Made by a program: the position numbers and the translations under genes. From Blastococcus mobilis (GTDB taxonomy: Bacteria; Actinomycetota; Actinomycetes; Mycobacteriales; Geodermatophilaceae), in the NCBI RefSeq assembly GCF_900188025.1, contig NZ_FZNO01000020.1:42200-106199 (forward strand): a stretch of DNA of 64,000 bases, written 5' to 3'. The notes below the pieces were generated by a model, which saw only the letters and a program-made list of their open reading frames with translations, was not told where the DNA came from and did not search any database. Below are positions 34,492 to 43,018 of this stretch, in pieces; the stretch's first letter is position 1; each line of letters starts with the position of its first letter.

Positions 34492-35312
34492 TTTCCCTTC
34501 AGCGGGCGGTAGGCGGAGCTGCGGCCGACGACGACCCGCTCCCAGGAGTCGTCCACTCCGAGCGTCGTCTCCGCCGCGCCGAGGAAGAGCCATGAGTCGG
34601 GGCGCATCAGCTCGCGCACGCGGCGAAGGATCGTCTGCTTCGTCGGCAGGTCGAAGTAGATGAGGACGTTGCGGAGGTAGACCACGTCGAACGGGCCCAT
34701 CCGCGGCAGCGGCGCGGCGAGATTGCACTCGCTGGCGGTCACCATCCGGCGCAACGGCGCGGCCACCTCCCACTCGTTGCCGGCCCGCGTGAAGTGCCGC
34801 ACGAGCATCGGCGCGGGCAGACCCCGGTTGATCTCGAGCTGGCTGAACCGGCCGGCGCGGGTCCGGGCCACCATCTCGCGGGAGAGGTCGGTCGCGGTGA
34901 TGGAGACGCGGCTGGTGGCGTTGGGCAGCGAGTCCTGGAGCAGCATCGCGATCGTGTACGGCTCCTGCCCGCTGGAGCAGGCGGCCGACCAGATCTGCAG
35001 TCGCTCGTTCGGTCCCCGGGCTGCCAGCAGGGCCGGCATCACCGTGGAGGTGAGCGCGGTGAACGGGTCACCGTCACGGAACCACGACGTCTCGTTGGTC
35101 GTGAGCGCCTCGACGATGCGGCGGGTGCTGTCGGGGTCAGGCCGGTGGCGGACGGTCTCCACGAAGTGGGAGACGTCGGGCAGCCCCCTCTCCCGCGCCA
35201 TGGGCAGGAGCCGGGCCTCGACGAGGTACTCCTTCCCCGGCTGGAGGACGATCGCGCTCTCCTTGTGCACGAGCGCGCGGACCCAGTCGAAGCTGGTCGC
35301 GGTCAGGGTCAT
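34488..35312 (-). CDS. cheR: Chemotaxis protein methyltransferase CheR
   Basis: 274 aa from ATG 35312. N-terminal helical CheR_N domain, then the SAM-binding Rossmann fold with TTNETSWFRDGDPF, IWSAACSSGQEPYTIAML and FDVVYLRNVLIYFD. It methylates glutamates on the chemoreceptors. Its ATGA overlaps the cheB stop and its own stop overlaps cheY, so the methylation and demethylation enzymes are made together. No pentapeptide-binding beta-subdomain is obvious and the receptors nearby lack an NWETF-like tail, so docking is probably pentapeptide-independent. Confidence 0.93.
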
Positions 35313-36424
35313 CGGGCACCGCCCGCCACGGCCGCGGTGGGACGCGGGGCGGCGACACCGGCGAGGTGGCGGTTGATTGCCTCCGGGATGCGGTCCAGCG
35401 GTAGCACCTCGTCGGCGTAGCCGGCCTGGCAGACGGCGCCGGGCATGCCCCACACGACAGACGTGCCCTGGTCCTGGACGAGCACGGTGCCTCCAGCGGC
35501 GCGGATCTCGCCCGCGCCGTTGCGACCGTCGGCTCCCATGCCGGTCAGGACGACGGCCAGCACGGCGCCGTCGAACGCGGCCACCGCCGAGCGGAAGAGC
35601 GGGTCGACCGCCGGACGGCAGAAGTTCTCGGACGGGCCCTGGTTCAGGCCGGTGTGCAGTCCCTGCCGCCCGCTGCGGGATCCGGCGGGGCGGACGACGA
35701 GGTGGTGATCGCCCGGCGCCAGGTGGACGGTGCCCGGGACGAGCGGCGTCCCGTCCGAGGCCTCGACGACGCGGAGCGGGCAGAGCCGGTCGAGGCGCTG
35801 GGCGAACTGGCGGGTGAAGACCGGCGGCATGTGCTGCACGAGCAGGACGGGCACCGGGAGGGACGCGGGCAGCTGGGGGAGCACCCGGGCCAGTGCCTCC
35901 GGTCCGCCCGTGGACGAGCCGATCACCAGGACGGCCGGCTTCTTGCCGGGGCCGGTGCGGGGTGCCGGCGGGGGAGGCGGCGGCACCGGAGCCGCCACAC
36001 GGGCGGGGCCGACCGGGCGGCCGGTGAGCGCCTTGATCTTCGGGATCAGCTGTTCGCGGACGCTCTCCATCGACTGCCCGACACTGCCGACGTTGGCCGG
36101 CTTGGTGACGTACTCGTTGGCCCCGGCCGAGAGGGCGTCCAAGGTGGCCGAGGCGCCGCGCTCGGTGAGGGTGCTGAACATGACGATCGGCACCCGGTTG
36201 CGGGTGGCGCGGATGGCACGCACCGCCTCGATGCCGTTCATCTCCGGCATCTCGATGTCCATCGTGACCAGGTCGGGTTCGAGCTGCTCGAGCTTGCCCA
36301 GGGCGATCCGGCCGTTGACGGCGGTGCCGACGACCTCGATGTCCGGATCGGCGGAGAGCACGTCGGTCACGATCTTCCGGACGACGACGGAATCGTCGAC
36401 GACCATCACCCGGATCGGGTTCAC
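35309..36424 (-). CDS. cheB: Chemotaxis protein-glutamate methylesterase CheB
   Basis: 371 aa from GTG 36424, preceded by AGGAGGA. Receiver domain residues 1-125 with phospho-acceptor Asp56 in LVTMDIEMPEMNG, proline-rich linker ~140-160, and the methylesterase domain with VIGSSTGGPEAL (Ser near 171), LVQHMPPVFTRQF (His near 198) and VVLTGMGADGRNG (Asp). It demethylates or deamidates chemoreceptors when phosphorylated by CheA. First gene of a six-gene overlapping operon. Confidence 0.94.
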   Translation of the reverse strand: MNPIRVMVVDDSVVVRKIVTDVLSADPDIEVVGTAVNGRIALGKLEQLEPDLVTMDIEMPEMNGIEAVRAIRATRNRVPIVMFSTLTERGASATLDALSAGANEYVTKPANVGSVGQSMESVREQLIPKIKALTGRPVGPARVAAPVPPPPPPAPRTGPGKKPAVLVIGSSTGGPEALARVLPQLPASLPVPVLLVQHMPPVFTRQFAQRLDRLCPLRVVEASDGTPLVPGTVHLAPGDHHLVVRPAGSRSGRQGLHTGLNQGPSENFCRPAVDPLFRSAVAAFDGAVLAVVLTGMGADGRNGAGEIRAAGGTVLVQDQGTSVVWGMPGAVCQAGYADEVLPLDRIPEAINRHLAGVAAPRPTAAVAGGAR

Positions 36425-36441
36425 GCGTGTCCTCCTGCTTC

Positions 36442-36464
36442 CCTGTCGGGCTCAGCCCGACAGG
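36442..36464. promoter_or_regulatory. Perfect inverted repeat in the cheB leader
   Basis: CCTGTCGGGCT-C-AGCCCGACAGG, 11-bp arms with a single-base centre, 18 bp upstream of the cheB GTG. A hairpin with a 1-nt loop would be strained, so a protein-binding operator is at least as likely as an RNA structure. Confidence 0.55.
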
Positions 36465-36617
36465 CTGTTCATTTCTGTATCGGCACCGGATCGCAACCCT
36501 TGAGCGGGGCCGGACATCCCATTCGCGGCGGCCGGGGGAGCGCCGCTGACATTGCCGTCACCAAGAGCTTCAGGTGCGGGCGAACAAAAAGAAAGCTCCC
36601 GGCCGAACTCGTTACAC

Positions 36618-36649
36618 AATTCATCGGTGACCGTTACGGCGTCGTCGAA
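36618..36649 (-). promoter_or_regulatory. Shared chemosensory upstream element, cheB copy
   Basis: In minus orientation: TTCGAC, ten bases, CGGTCACCG, three bases (ATG), AATTGT. It matches the arrangement upstream of the three receptor genes. About 195-225 nt before the cheB GTG. Could be an activator site or a promoter with conserved spacer. Confidence 0.5.
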
Positions 36650-36848
36650 TTAGCATTTCAGCCATTTGTCGACATGGCCGGAGCAGTGGGGCCCCGCCTC
36701 GGGTCGGTCATCGACGAACGCGCGTCGACCGACCCCCGCGTCGTCCCCGCGCCCCCAGCGCTCTACGACTGCGGTGACGACGACAGTGCTCGGGTCGCCC
36801 GATCCACGCCCGGGCGGGCCGAGCGCGCGCGGACGCGATCGGCGCCCC

Positions 36849-37742
36849 TCAGCCGCGAGCGACCCGCTCCGATGGTGCGCGCAGCACGGCGAGGGAGCCC
36901 TCGTCGAGCAGGTCGGCCATGGCCGTCCCCTGGACGCAGCCCGCGACGGCGTTCCAGACACCGGCGGCGCCGTCGTGCAGGTCGAAGCCGCCGTCCAGGA
37001 ACGCCTGGACGGCGTGCAGCTGCGCCGTCGCCAGCGCCCGGGTCCGCCCGGAGACGTGCGCCGCCCAGGACGCCTCGTGCATGGCCGCGGCCCAGGGGCG
37101 GTGCCCGGCGCGCCCCTCGTCGACGGCAGCACGCCAGGCACCCCGGCCGGCCTCGTCGAGACCGCGGACCGCCTGCAGGAGGCCGGCCAGCTCACCGGCG
37201 GCGGGGCCGAGGTCCGAGCCGATCACCGGAACGGCCAGGTCACCACGCTCCACGGCGCTGTCGTAGGGCCCGGTGAGCTCGCGGCGGACCAGGGGCGGGA
37301 GCACTCCGGCGGCCCAGTACCCGAGGGCGGCGTCGGCCAGGACGTCGACGGCCTCGCCCCGCTCCTCCTCCGGCAGCCCGGCGGCGGCCGCGTGCTCGGG
37401 TCCCAGGACGTCGTCACGGAGCAGCCGCTCCAGCGTGGGGGCGTCGCCGATCGTGCCCTGCTCCAGCTGGGTGACCAGCACGGCCGCACGGCCCCCCGCC
37501 GCGGCGGCGTCGCGCACGTGCGGAACGGACGCGGCCATCTCGCGGGCGCGGCGGCCCCGGACGGCGCGCACGCCTCGCTCCTCGCGGGTGAGGCCCCGGC
37601 CGGGATGCGTCGCGGCCGCGCGGGAGAGCGTCGGGCCGTCGGCGCCCAGGCCGGTCAGGAGCACCCCGGCGACCGCCCGGCCGGCAGGCAGCCGCACCAG
37701 GTCGAAGCCGAGCGTCGCGGCACTGACCAGTGAGTAGGGCAC
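36849..37742 (-). CDS. Unrecognised 297-aa protein within the chemosensory locus
   Basis: Mostly helical, Ala-rich protein opening MPYSLVSAATLGFDLVRLPAG and ending DEGSLAVLRAPSERVARG. I see no signal peptide, membrane segment, receiver, CheW or HEAT-type repeat that I can name. It lies between cheW (upstream, separated by a hairpin at 37814) and the cheB operon (downstream, 424 bp), in the same direction as both. Codon use and GC match its neighbours, so it is not a recent import. A structural or regulatory role in chemotaxis is only a guess from position. Confidence 0.6.
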   Translation of the reverse strand: MPYSLVSAATLGFDLVRLPAGRAVAGVLLTGLGADGPTLSRAAATHPGRGLTREERGVRAVRGRRAREMAASVPHVRDAAAAGGRAAVLVTQLEQGTIGDAPTLERLLRDDVLGPEHAAAAGLPEEERGEAVDVLADAALGYWAAGVLPPLVRRELTGPYDSAVERGDLAVPVIGSDLGPAAGELAGLLQAVRGLDEAGRGAWRAAVDEGRAGHRPWAAAMHEASWAAHVSGRTRALATAQLHAVQAFLDGGFDLHDGAAGVWNAVAGCVQGTAMADLLDEGSLAVLRAPSERVARG

Positions 37743-37813
37743 GGCAGCGCCTCCAACCGGCGATCTCCAGAGTGGGTCAGACCATGCTGACGGTGAACCT
37801 CCGGTAGCGCCAT

Positions 37814-37857
37814 GCGACCGTCACCCCTTCGCGGGAGGACGACGGGGTGACGGTCGC
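37814..37857 (-). terminator. Hairpin downstream of cheW
   Basis: Perfect 14-bp arms GCGACCGTCACCCC (37814-37827) and GGGGTGACGGTCGC (37844-37857), 16-nt loop, 118 bp after the cheW stop on the minus strand. It probably ends the cheA-cheW transcript and separates it from the 297-aa gene. Confidence 0.6.
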
Positions 37858-37974
37858 GTGTTCGGTACTTGTCCGTGTAGTGAAGGTTGCTCTCAGTAGC
37901 TGAAGCGAGACGCCCCGATGTTGGTGGCGATCTCTCCTCGCTCGTTCCTCGCTGCGATGCTCCCCCGGCCGTCG

Positions 37975-38427
37975 TCAGGCGGAGACGGCCCTCTGCACGT
38001 CCAGGGCCAGCAGCAGCTGGCCGTGCAGCTTGTAGGCGCCGCGGATCAGGTCACGGGCCTGTCCCTCGAGGGTGTCCGGCGGGGCCTCGAAGTCCGCGGC
38101 ATCGACGTCGACGACGTCGGCGATGGAGTCCACCAGCAGGCTGACGGCCTCGCCGTGCAGCCGGACGACGATGATGACGGCGTCGGTGCCCTCGGGGCGC
38201 GGCGGCCGGCCGAGGCGCTCGCGCAGCTCGATCGCGGTCACCACCTGGCCGCGCAGGTTGATCAGCCCGGCGACGGCGGTCGGGGCGAGCGGCACGCGGG
38301 TGAGCTGCTGGCTGCGCAGCACCTCCTGCACGTGCTCGACCTCGATGCCGTAGAGGTCGCCGTCCAGCCAGAAGGTGGCCAGCTGCCCGCTGGTGGCGGG
38401 AGCGGTGGTACGGATGGGGGCGGTCAC
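37975..38427 (-). CDS. cheW: CheW coupling protein
   Basis: 150 aa from GTG 38427. Two-subdomain beta-barrel CheW fold: LATFWLDGDLYGIEVEHVQEVL at the N terminus, then LTRVPLAPTAVAGLINLRGQVVTAIELRERLG with the receptor-binding NLRG motif. It links the chemoreceptors to CheA. One base separates the cheA stop from this start, so the two are co-translated. Confidence 0.93.
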   Translation of the reverse strand: MTAPIRTTAPATSGQLATFWLDGDLYGIEVEHVQEVLRSQQLTRVPLAPTAVAGLINLRGQVVTAIELRERLGRPPRPEGTDAVIIVVRLHGEAVSLLVDSIADVVDVDAADFEAPPDTLEGQARDLIRGAYKLHGQLLLALDVQRAVSA

Positions 38428-38428
38428 G

Positions 38429-40903
38429 TCAGACCTCCAGCAGAGAGGCGGGGACGCCGGCCGGCGTCGTGGCGGGGGAAGCGGAGTAGAAGGCCGGGTC
38501 GGCGGCCAGGATCGCGGCCCGGACGTCGAGCAGCTCGGTCACCTTGTCGCCGAGGACGGCGGAGCCGAGCAGGCCCAGGTCGTCGATGTCGCTGCGCACG
38601 GCGGCCTCGCCGTCCACGATGTCGAGGATCTCCTCCACGACGATGGCGACGCTGCGCCCGTGGTCGGCGTAGACGATGACCTCGAGGACCTCGCGGTCGG
38701 TCTCGCCGTAGGCACCCAGGTGCCGGTCGAGGCGGACGATCGGCAGGATCGCCCCCCGGTACTGGACGACCTCGCGGTTGCCGACCTTCTCCACCGCGTC
38801 GGCACGGACCTGCTCGAGGCGCGTCACGGTGTCCAGCGGGATGGCCACCCGCCGGCCGCCGCCGATGGCCGCCAGCAGCATCCGCTGTCGCTCGGTCTCG
38901 CTGGCGGCGGCAGCCTTCAAGGCGGCCTTCTGTGAATCCTGGCGCTCGGTGGTCTCGGTGCGCAGGGCGCGGCGGGCCAGCGCCTGCACGTCGAGGATGA
39001 GGGCCACCGTGCCGTCGCCGAGGACGGTCGCACCGGAGTAGAGGCCGATCGCCTTCATCTGACCGCCCACCGCCTTGACGACGATCTCCTCGGTGTTGAT
39101 GACCCGGTCGACGACGAGGCCGAAGCGCCGTCCTTCCGAGCGCAGCACGGCGATGACCACGTGGCCGTCGTGCCGCTCGGAGGTCAGGCCCAGCACGTCG
39201 GTGAGCCGTACGAGCGGCAGCAGCTCGCCGCGGAGCCGGTAGACCTGCGCGCCCCCGACCTCCTCGACCGCGTTGGCGGCCTTCTCGGCGTCCAGGCTGA
39301 CCAGCTCCTGGAGGCTGATCTGCGGGATGGCGTAGCGATCGCCGGCGCATTCGACGGTCAGCGCCGGGACGATGGCGAGGGTCAGTGGGATCCGCAGCCG
39401 GCAGACGGTGCCGCGGCCGGTCTCGGACTCGACCTCGATGGTGCCGCCGATGGACTCGATGTTGGTCTTGACGACGTCCATGCCGACGCCCCGGCCCGAG
39501 ACGTTCGTGACCGCGGAGGCCGTGGAGAAGCCGGGCAGGAAGATCAGCTGCAGGATGTCGGCCGGGCTCATCCGCGACAGGGCGTCGGCGGTCAGCAGCC
39601 CGCGCTGCACGGCCTTGGCGCCGAGCTTCGCCGGGTCGATGCCGGCGCCGTCGTCGGCGACCTCGACGACGACCTGCCCGCTCTCGTGCCGCGCACGCAG
39701 GGTCAGGACGCCCTCCGCCGGCTTGCCGGCCTTCTTGCGGTCCTCGGGGGCCTCGATGCCGTGGTCCACCGAGTTGCGCACCAGGTGGGTCAACGGGTCC
39801 TTCACGGCCTCGAGCAGTGTCTTGTCGAGCTCGGTCTCCCGGCCCTCCATCTCCAGGCGGATAGACTTCTCCAACTGCAGACCGAGGTCCCGGACGACGC
39901 GGGGGAGCTTGGACCAGATGTGGTCGATGGGCTGCATGCGCGTCTTCATGACGCCCTCCTGCAGCTCACTGGCGATCAGGTTGAGCCGCTGGGAGGCGCG
40001 GATCAGGTCGGTGTCGGTCTGCCGGGCGACGTTCTGCACGATCTGGTTGCGGGTGAGGACCAGCTCGCCCACGAGCAGCATGAGCTCGTCGAGCAGGTCG
40101 ACGTCCACGCGGATGGTGCTGTCGGCGACGCCGCGCCGGGCCTGACCGTCGCCACCGGCCGACGCGGCCTCGGTATCGGCCTGCTCGGCGGCGGGGGCCG
40201 GCGCGGCCGGCTCCTCCACAGTGCGCTCGGGCATGACTGCGTGTGCTCCCTCGCGCAGCTCATCGGTGCGGACGGCGACCGGGGTCTCCTCCACGGACCG
40301 GGCGGCGGGCGCCACCGGGGTCGTCGTCGCGCGCGAGGCCGGTGCCTTGCGCGCGGTCGTCTTCTTGGTAGCGGCGGCCTTGGCGGGCGCCTTGGCGGTC
40401 GGGGCCTTCGCGGGCGCCTTGGCGGTCGGGGCCTTGGCGGTCGCCGCCTTCGCCGGCGCCTTCTCTGCCGGCGTCGCAGCCCGCGGGGCCGGGACGACCG
40501 GTGCGGGTGCGGCCGTGGTGTCGTCCATGGCCGCGGTGATCGCGGCGACCACTCCGGTGACCTCGACGGAACCCTCACCACCACCGGCCTCGATCGAGGC
40601 GAGCAGCGCTCGGACGGTGTCGACCATCTGGAGCAGCACGCTGGTGCGCGCCGGGGTCAGGTCCAGCTCGCCGTCACGCAGCCGGGAGAGCATGTTCTCC
40701 CCGACGTGGGTCACCTCCTCCAGGCGGTTGAAGGCCAGGAAGCCGCTGGTGCCCTTGATGGTGTGGATCGTCCGGAAGATGCTGGAGAGCCGCTCGCGGG
40801 AACCGGGCTCCTGCTCGAGGGCGACCAGGTCGGTGTCCAGCTGGTCGAGGTTCTCGTGGCTCTCCACCAGGAACTCTTCGACGATGTCGTCCAGACCGTC
40901 CAC
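38429..40903 (-). CDS. cheA: Chemotaxis histidine kinase CheA
   Basis: 824 aa from GTG 40903. HPt domain residues 1-110 with phosphorylated His47 in FRTIHTIKGTSGFLAF; a ~150-residue Ala/Lys/Pro linker (repeats of KAPTAKAPAK) replaces a recognisable CheY-binding P2 domain; dimerisation P3 near 265-325; ATPase P4 with LVRNSVDHGIEAPEDR (N box), VEVADDGAGIDPAK and GRGVGMDVVKTNIESIGG; then two consecutive CheW-like P5 domains (~520-650 and ~680-800). The duplicate P5 may let one CheA contact more receptor or CheW partners. It lies just downstream of the receptor array and is coupled to cheW. Confidence 0.94.
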   Translation of the reverse strand: MDGLDDIVEEFLVESHENLDQLDTDLVALEQEPGSRERLSSIFRTIHTIKGTSGFLAFNRLEEVTHVGENMLSRLRDGELDLTPARTSVLLQMVDTVRALLASIEAGGGEGSVEVTGVVAAITAAMDDTTAAPAPVVPAPRAATPAEKAPAKAATAKAPTAKAPAKAPTAKAPAKAAATKKTTARKAPASRATTTPVAPAARSVEETPVAVRTDELREGAHAVMPERTVEEPAAPAPAAEQADTEAASAGGDGQARRGVADSTIRVDVDLLDELMLLVGELVLTRNQIVQNVARQTDTDLIRASQRLNLIASELQEGVMKTRMQPIDHIWSKLPRVVRDLGLQLEKSIRLEMEGRETELDKTLLEAVKDPLTHLVRNSVDHGIEAPEDRKKAGKPAEGVLTLRARHESGQVVVEVADDGAGIDPAKLGAKAVQRGLLTADALSRMSPADILQLIFLPGFSTASAVTNVSGRGVGMDVVKTNIESIGGTIEVESETGRGTVCRLRIPLTLAIVPALTVECAGDRYAIPQISLQELVSLDAEKAANAVEEVGGAQVYRLRGELLPLVRLTDVLGLTSERHDGHVVIAVLRSEGRRFGLVVDRVINTEEIVVKAVGGQMKAIGLYSGATVLGDGTVALILDVQALARRALRTETTERQDSQKAALKAAAASETERQRMLLAAIGGGRRVAIPLDTVTRLEQVRADAVEKVGNREVVQYRGAILPIVRLDRHLGAYGETDREVLEVIVYADHGRSVAIVVEEILDIVDGEAAVRSDIDDLGLLGSAVLGDKVTELLDVRAAILAADPAFYSASPATTPAGVPASLLEV

Positions 40904-41073
40904 CGTGTGTGCCTTCTCTCTCGCGTCGCGAACGGGCTCGGGGGGGCCCGCCCGGCTGGGTCATCGGCGGGCCGCCGGCGGAGTCACGGTGAATCCGTCG
41001 GCGGACCCGGCCGTCCTGCGTGTTATCGGCACCCGCGGTGCGGGTCCGGCACCCGCTTCCGCGGGGTGGTGCC

Positions 41074-42741
41074 TCAGTAGGTGAACGTGCCGACGGTGGC
41101 GCGCAGGTCGGCGGCCATCCGGGACAGCTCGTCGACGGCGGTGCGGGTCTGGGTCAGCGCCTGGGTGGTGGAGTCCGCCGCGGTGGACACCCCGGTGATG
41201 TTGCCGGCGATCTCCGTCGTCCCGTCCGCGGCCTCCTGCACCGACCGCGACATCTCGTTCGTGGTCGCGGTCTGCTCCTCCACCGCGCTGGCGATGGTGG
41301 TCTGCCGGTCGGAGATCTGCGCCACGATCGCGCTGATCTCCTCGATCGCCGCGACCGCCGCGGTGGTGTCGCCCTGGATCGACTGCACCCGGCGGGCGAT
41401 GTCCTCGGTGGCCTTGGCGGTCTCCTGCGCCAGCTCCTTGACCTCGTTGGCCACGACGGCGAAGCCCTTGCCGGCCTCGCCGGCGCGGGCGGCCTCGATG
41501 GTGGCGTTCAGCGCCAGCAGGTTGGTCTGCTCGGCGATACTCGTGATGACCTTGACGACGTTGCCGATCTCGGCCGACGACTCGCCCAGCTTGGCCACGG
41601 TGGCCGTGGTGGTCTCGGCCGCGGTAACGGCGCGGGCGGCCACCTCGCTGGCCTCGGCGGCGTTGGATGCGATCTCCCGGATCGACGCGCCCATCTGCTC
41701 GGCACCGGCGGCGACGGTCTGCACGCTCCGGCTGACCTCCTCGGCAGCGCTGGAGACGACGCCGGACTGCGCGGCGGTCTCCTCCGCCGAGGCGGAGATC
41801 TGCGCCGAGGACGCCGACAGCTCCTCCGACGACGCCGCGACGGCGTCGGCCGACGCCGCGACACCACCCAGCACCGACCGGAGGTTTCCGACGGCGGTAT
41901 CCAGCGCCTCGCCCATCCGACCCAGCTCGTCCCGCGTGGTGAGGCCGGCAGACCGCGTGAGGTCTCCCGCCGCGAGCGCATCCGACACTCGCTGGACCTT
42001 GCCGACCGCGAGCCGGATGCCCCGCGCGATCAGGAAACCGACGGCGAGCGCCGCTGCGATCCCCACGATCAGCACCACGATGGACAGGGTCCGCTGGCGT
42101 TCGTAGGCGTCCTGTGCTGCCGCGGCGGCGTCCTTCGCCTCGGCGGCCTCTATCTCCCGGACCTCGTCGAGGACCTTGTCCACGTCGCTGGCCAGGGGCG
42201 CCACCTGGGCCTCGTTCTGCGCCCACCAGCCGGCGTAGTCCAGAGTCAGGGCCAGCGGGCCGAGGACGGTCGTCCCTGCGCTCACGTACGCGTCGAAGTC
42301 CTCGACCGCCCCGTCCACCAGGGCCTGCTTCTCCGGGGTCGGGAACGACCGCGCGTAGGCATCGGCGGCAGCGTGGAACTGGTCGGCCAGCGCCGGGATG
42401 GTGGTGCTCGTGATCCGCTGGCTGTCGGCGTCCTCCGGCGTCAGGAGAGCATTGCGGGTGGCGATGCGCACCTGCGAGATGGCGTCCTTCATGTCGGCGG
42501 CCGCCGTGAGCCCCGCGATGTTGCTCTCGTACATCACCTGCGTGCGGTCCGCCGACGCGCCGAGGGCCGAGATACCCATGACGCCGATTCCGGTGGCCAC
42601 GACGCCGGCGAGGCCGACGGCGGTCACGACCTTCGTACTGACGCCGCGATCCCCCCACCACGAGAGGGGTGACCCGGCGGACCTGCCGGTCGGAGCGAGC
42701 CGTGCGCCGCGAGACGTCTGGGCAGGGGGAACGGCGGTCAT
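41074..42741 (-). CDS. Methyl-accepting chemotaxis protein 1
   Basis: 555 aa from ATG 42741 (AGGAGTT upstream). TM1 at ~30-50 ([20 protein letters not shown]), an extracellular four-helix-bundle ligand domain of ~150 residues, TM2 at ~205-225 ([21 protein letters not shown]), HAMP ending [21 protein letters not shown], and the cytoplasmic signalling domain with the hairpin tip [20 protein letters not shown]. Extracellular ligand unknown. C terminus VGTFTY, no pentapeptide. The signalling domain is almost identical to that of receptor 3. Confidence 0.93.
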   Translation of the reverse strand: MTAVPPAQTSRGARLAPTGRSAGSPLSWWGDRGVSTKVVTAVGLAGVVATGIGVMGISALGASADRTQVMYESNIAGLTAAADMKDAISQVRIATRNALLTPEDADSQRITSTTIPALADQFHAAADAYARSFPTPEKQALVDGAVEDFDAYVSAGTTVLGPLALTLDYAGWWAQNEAQVAPLASDVDKVLDEVREIEAAEAKDAAAAAQDAYERQRTLSIVVLIVGIAAALAVGFLIARGIRLAVGKVQRVSDALAAGDLTRSAGLTTRDELGRMGEALDTAVGNLRSVLGGVAASADAVAASSEELSASSAQISASAEETAAQSGVVSSAAEEVSRSVQTVAAGAEQMGASIREIASNAAEASEVAARAVTAAETTTATVAKLGESSAEIGNVVKVITSIAEQTNLLALNATIEAARAGEAGKGFAVVANEVKELAQETAKATEDIARRVQSIQGDTTAAVAAIEEISAIVAQISDRQTTIASAVEEQTATTNEMSRSVQEAADGTTEIAGNITGVSTAADSTTQALTQTRTAVDELSRMAADLRATVGTFTY

Positions 42742-42905
42742 GGTGGAACTCCTGTGGGAAGGCCGTGCGAGGCGGGCGGGGCTTCGTCGCGCCGGGACGG
42801 ATCGAACGAGTCGGTCCATCGAGTGGTGCGGAGGTGACGAATGGGAATGTAGGAGACATCCGGCCGCATCCTTTCAGTTTTCAAACGTGTCCCGATACAT
42901 TCGCG

Positions 42906-42939
42906 AAGATTGATCGGCGACCGCATTCCGCGTGTCGAC
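42906..42939 (-). promoter_or_regulatory. Shared chemosensory upstream element, receptor 1 copy
   Basis: Minus orientation: GTCGAC, ten bases, CGGTCGCCG, three bases (ATC), AATCTT. About 165-200 nt before the receptor 1 start codon; GCCGATCA inside it resembles a sigma-28 class -10 box. Confidence 0.55.
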
Positions 42940-42968
42940 ATGACGCCACTCTCTCGCCCGCGGAATCA

Positions 42969-43007
42969 GAACGGGGCGGCAACCGGTCGCCCGATTGCCG
43001 CCCGTTC
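42969..43007 (-). terminator. Terminator of receptor 2
   Basis: GAACGGGGCGGCAA (42969-42982) pairs with TTGCCGCCCGTTC (42995-43007), one bulged base, beginning 12 bp after the receptor 2 stop on the minus strand. Read-through to receptor 1 would be limited, which fits each receptor having its own promoter element. Confidence 0.65.
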
Positions 43008-43018
43008 GCGGGGATGGA

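Larger units (their letters stand above)
36425..36848. other. 424-bp regulatory gap upstream of the cheB operon
   Basis: No gene is seen. It contains, in order from the cheB side, a perfect 11-bp inverted repeat (36442-36464), a sequence GCCGATAC on the minus strand (36478-36485) with TCAAGGGT 11 nt upstream that resembles a sigma-28 class promoter, and a copy of the element shared with the receptor genes (36618-36649). Stretches around 36585-36665 are noticeably richer in A and T than the flanking genes, in keeping with regulatory DNA. Confidence 0.55.
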
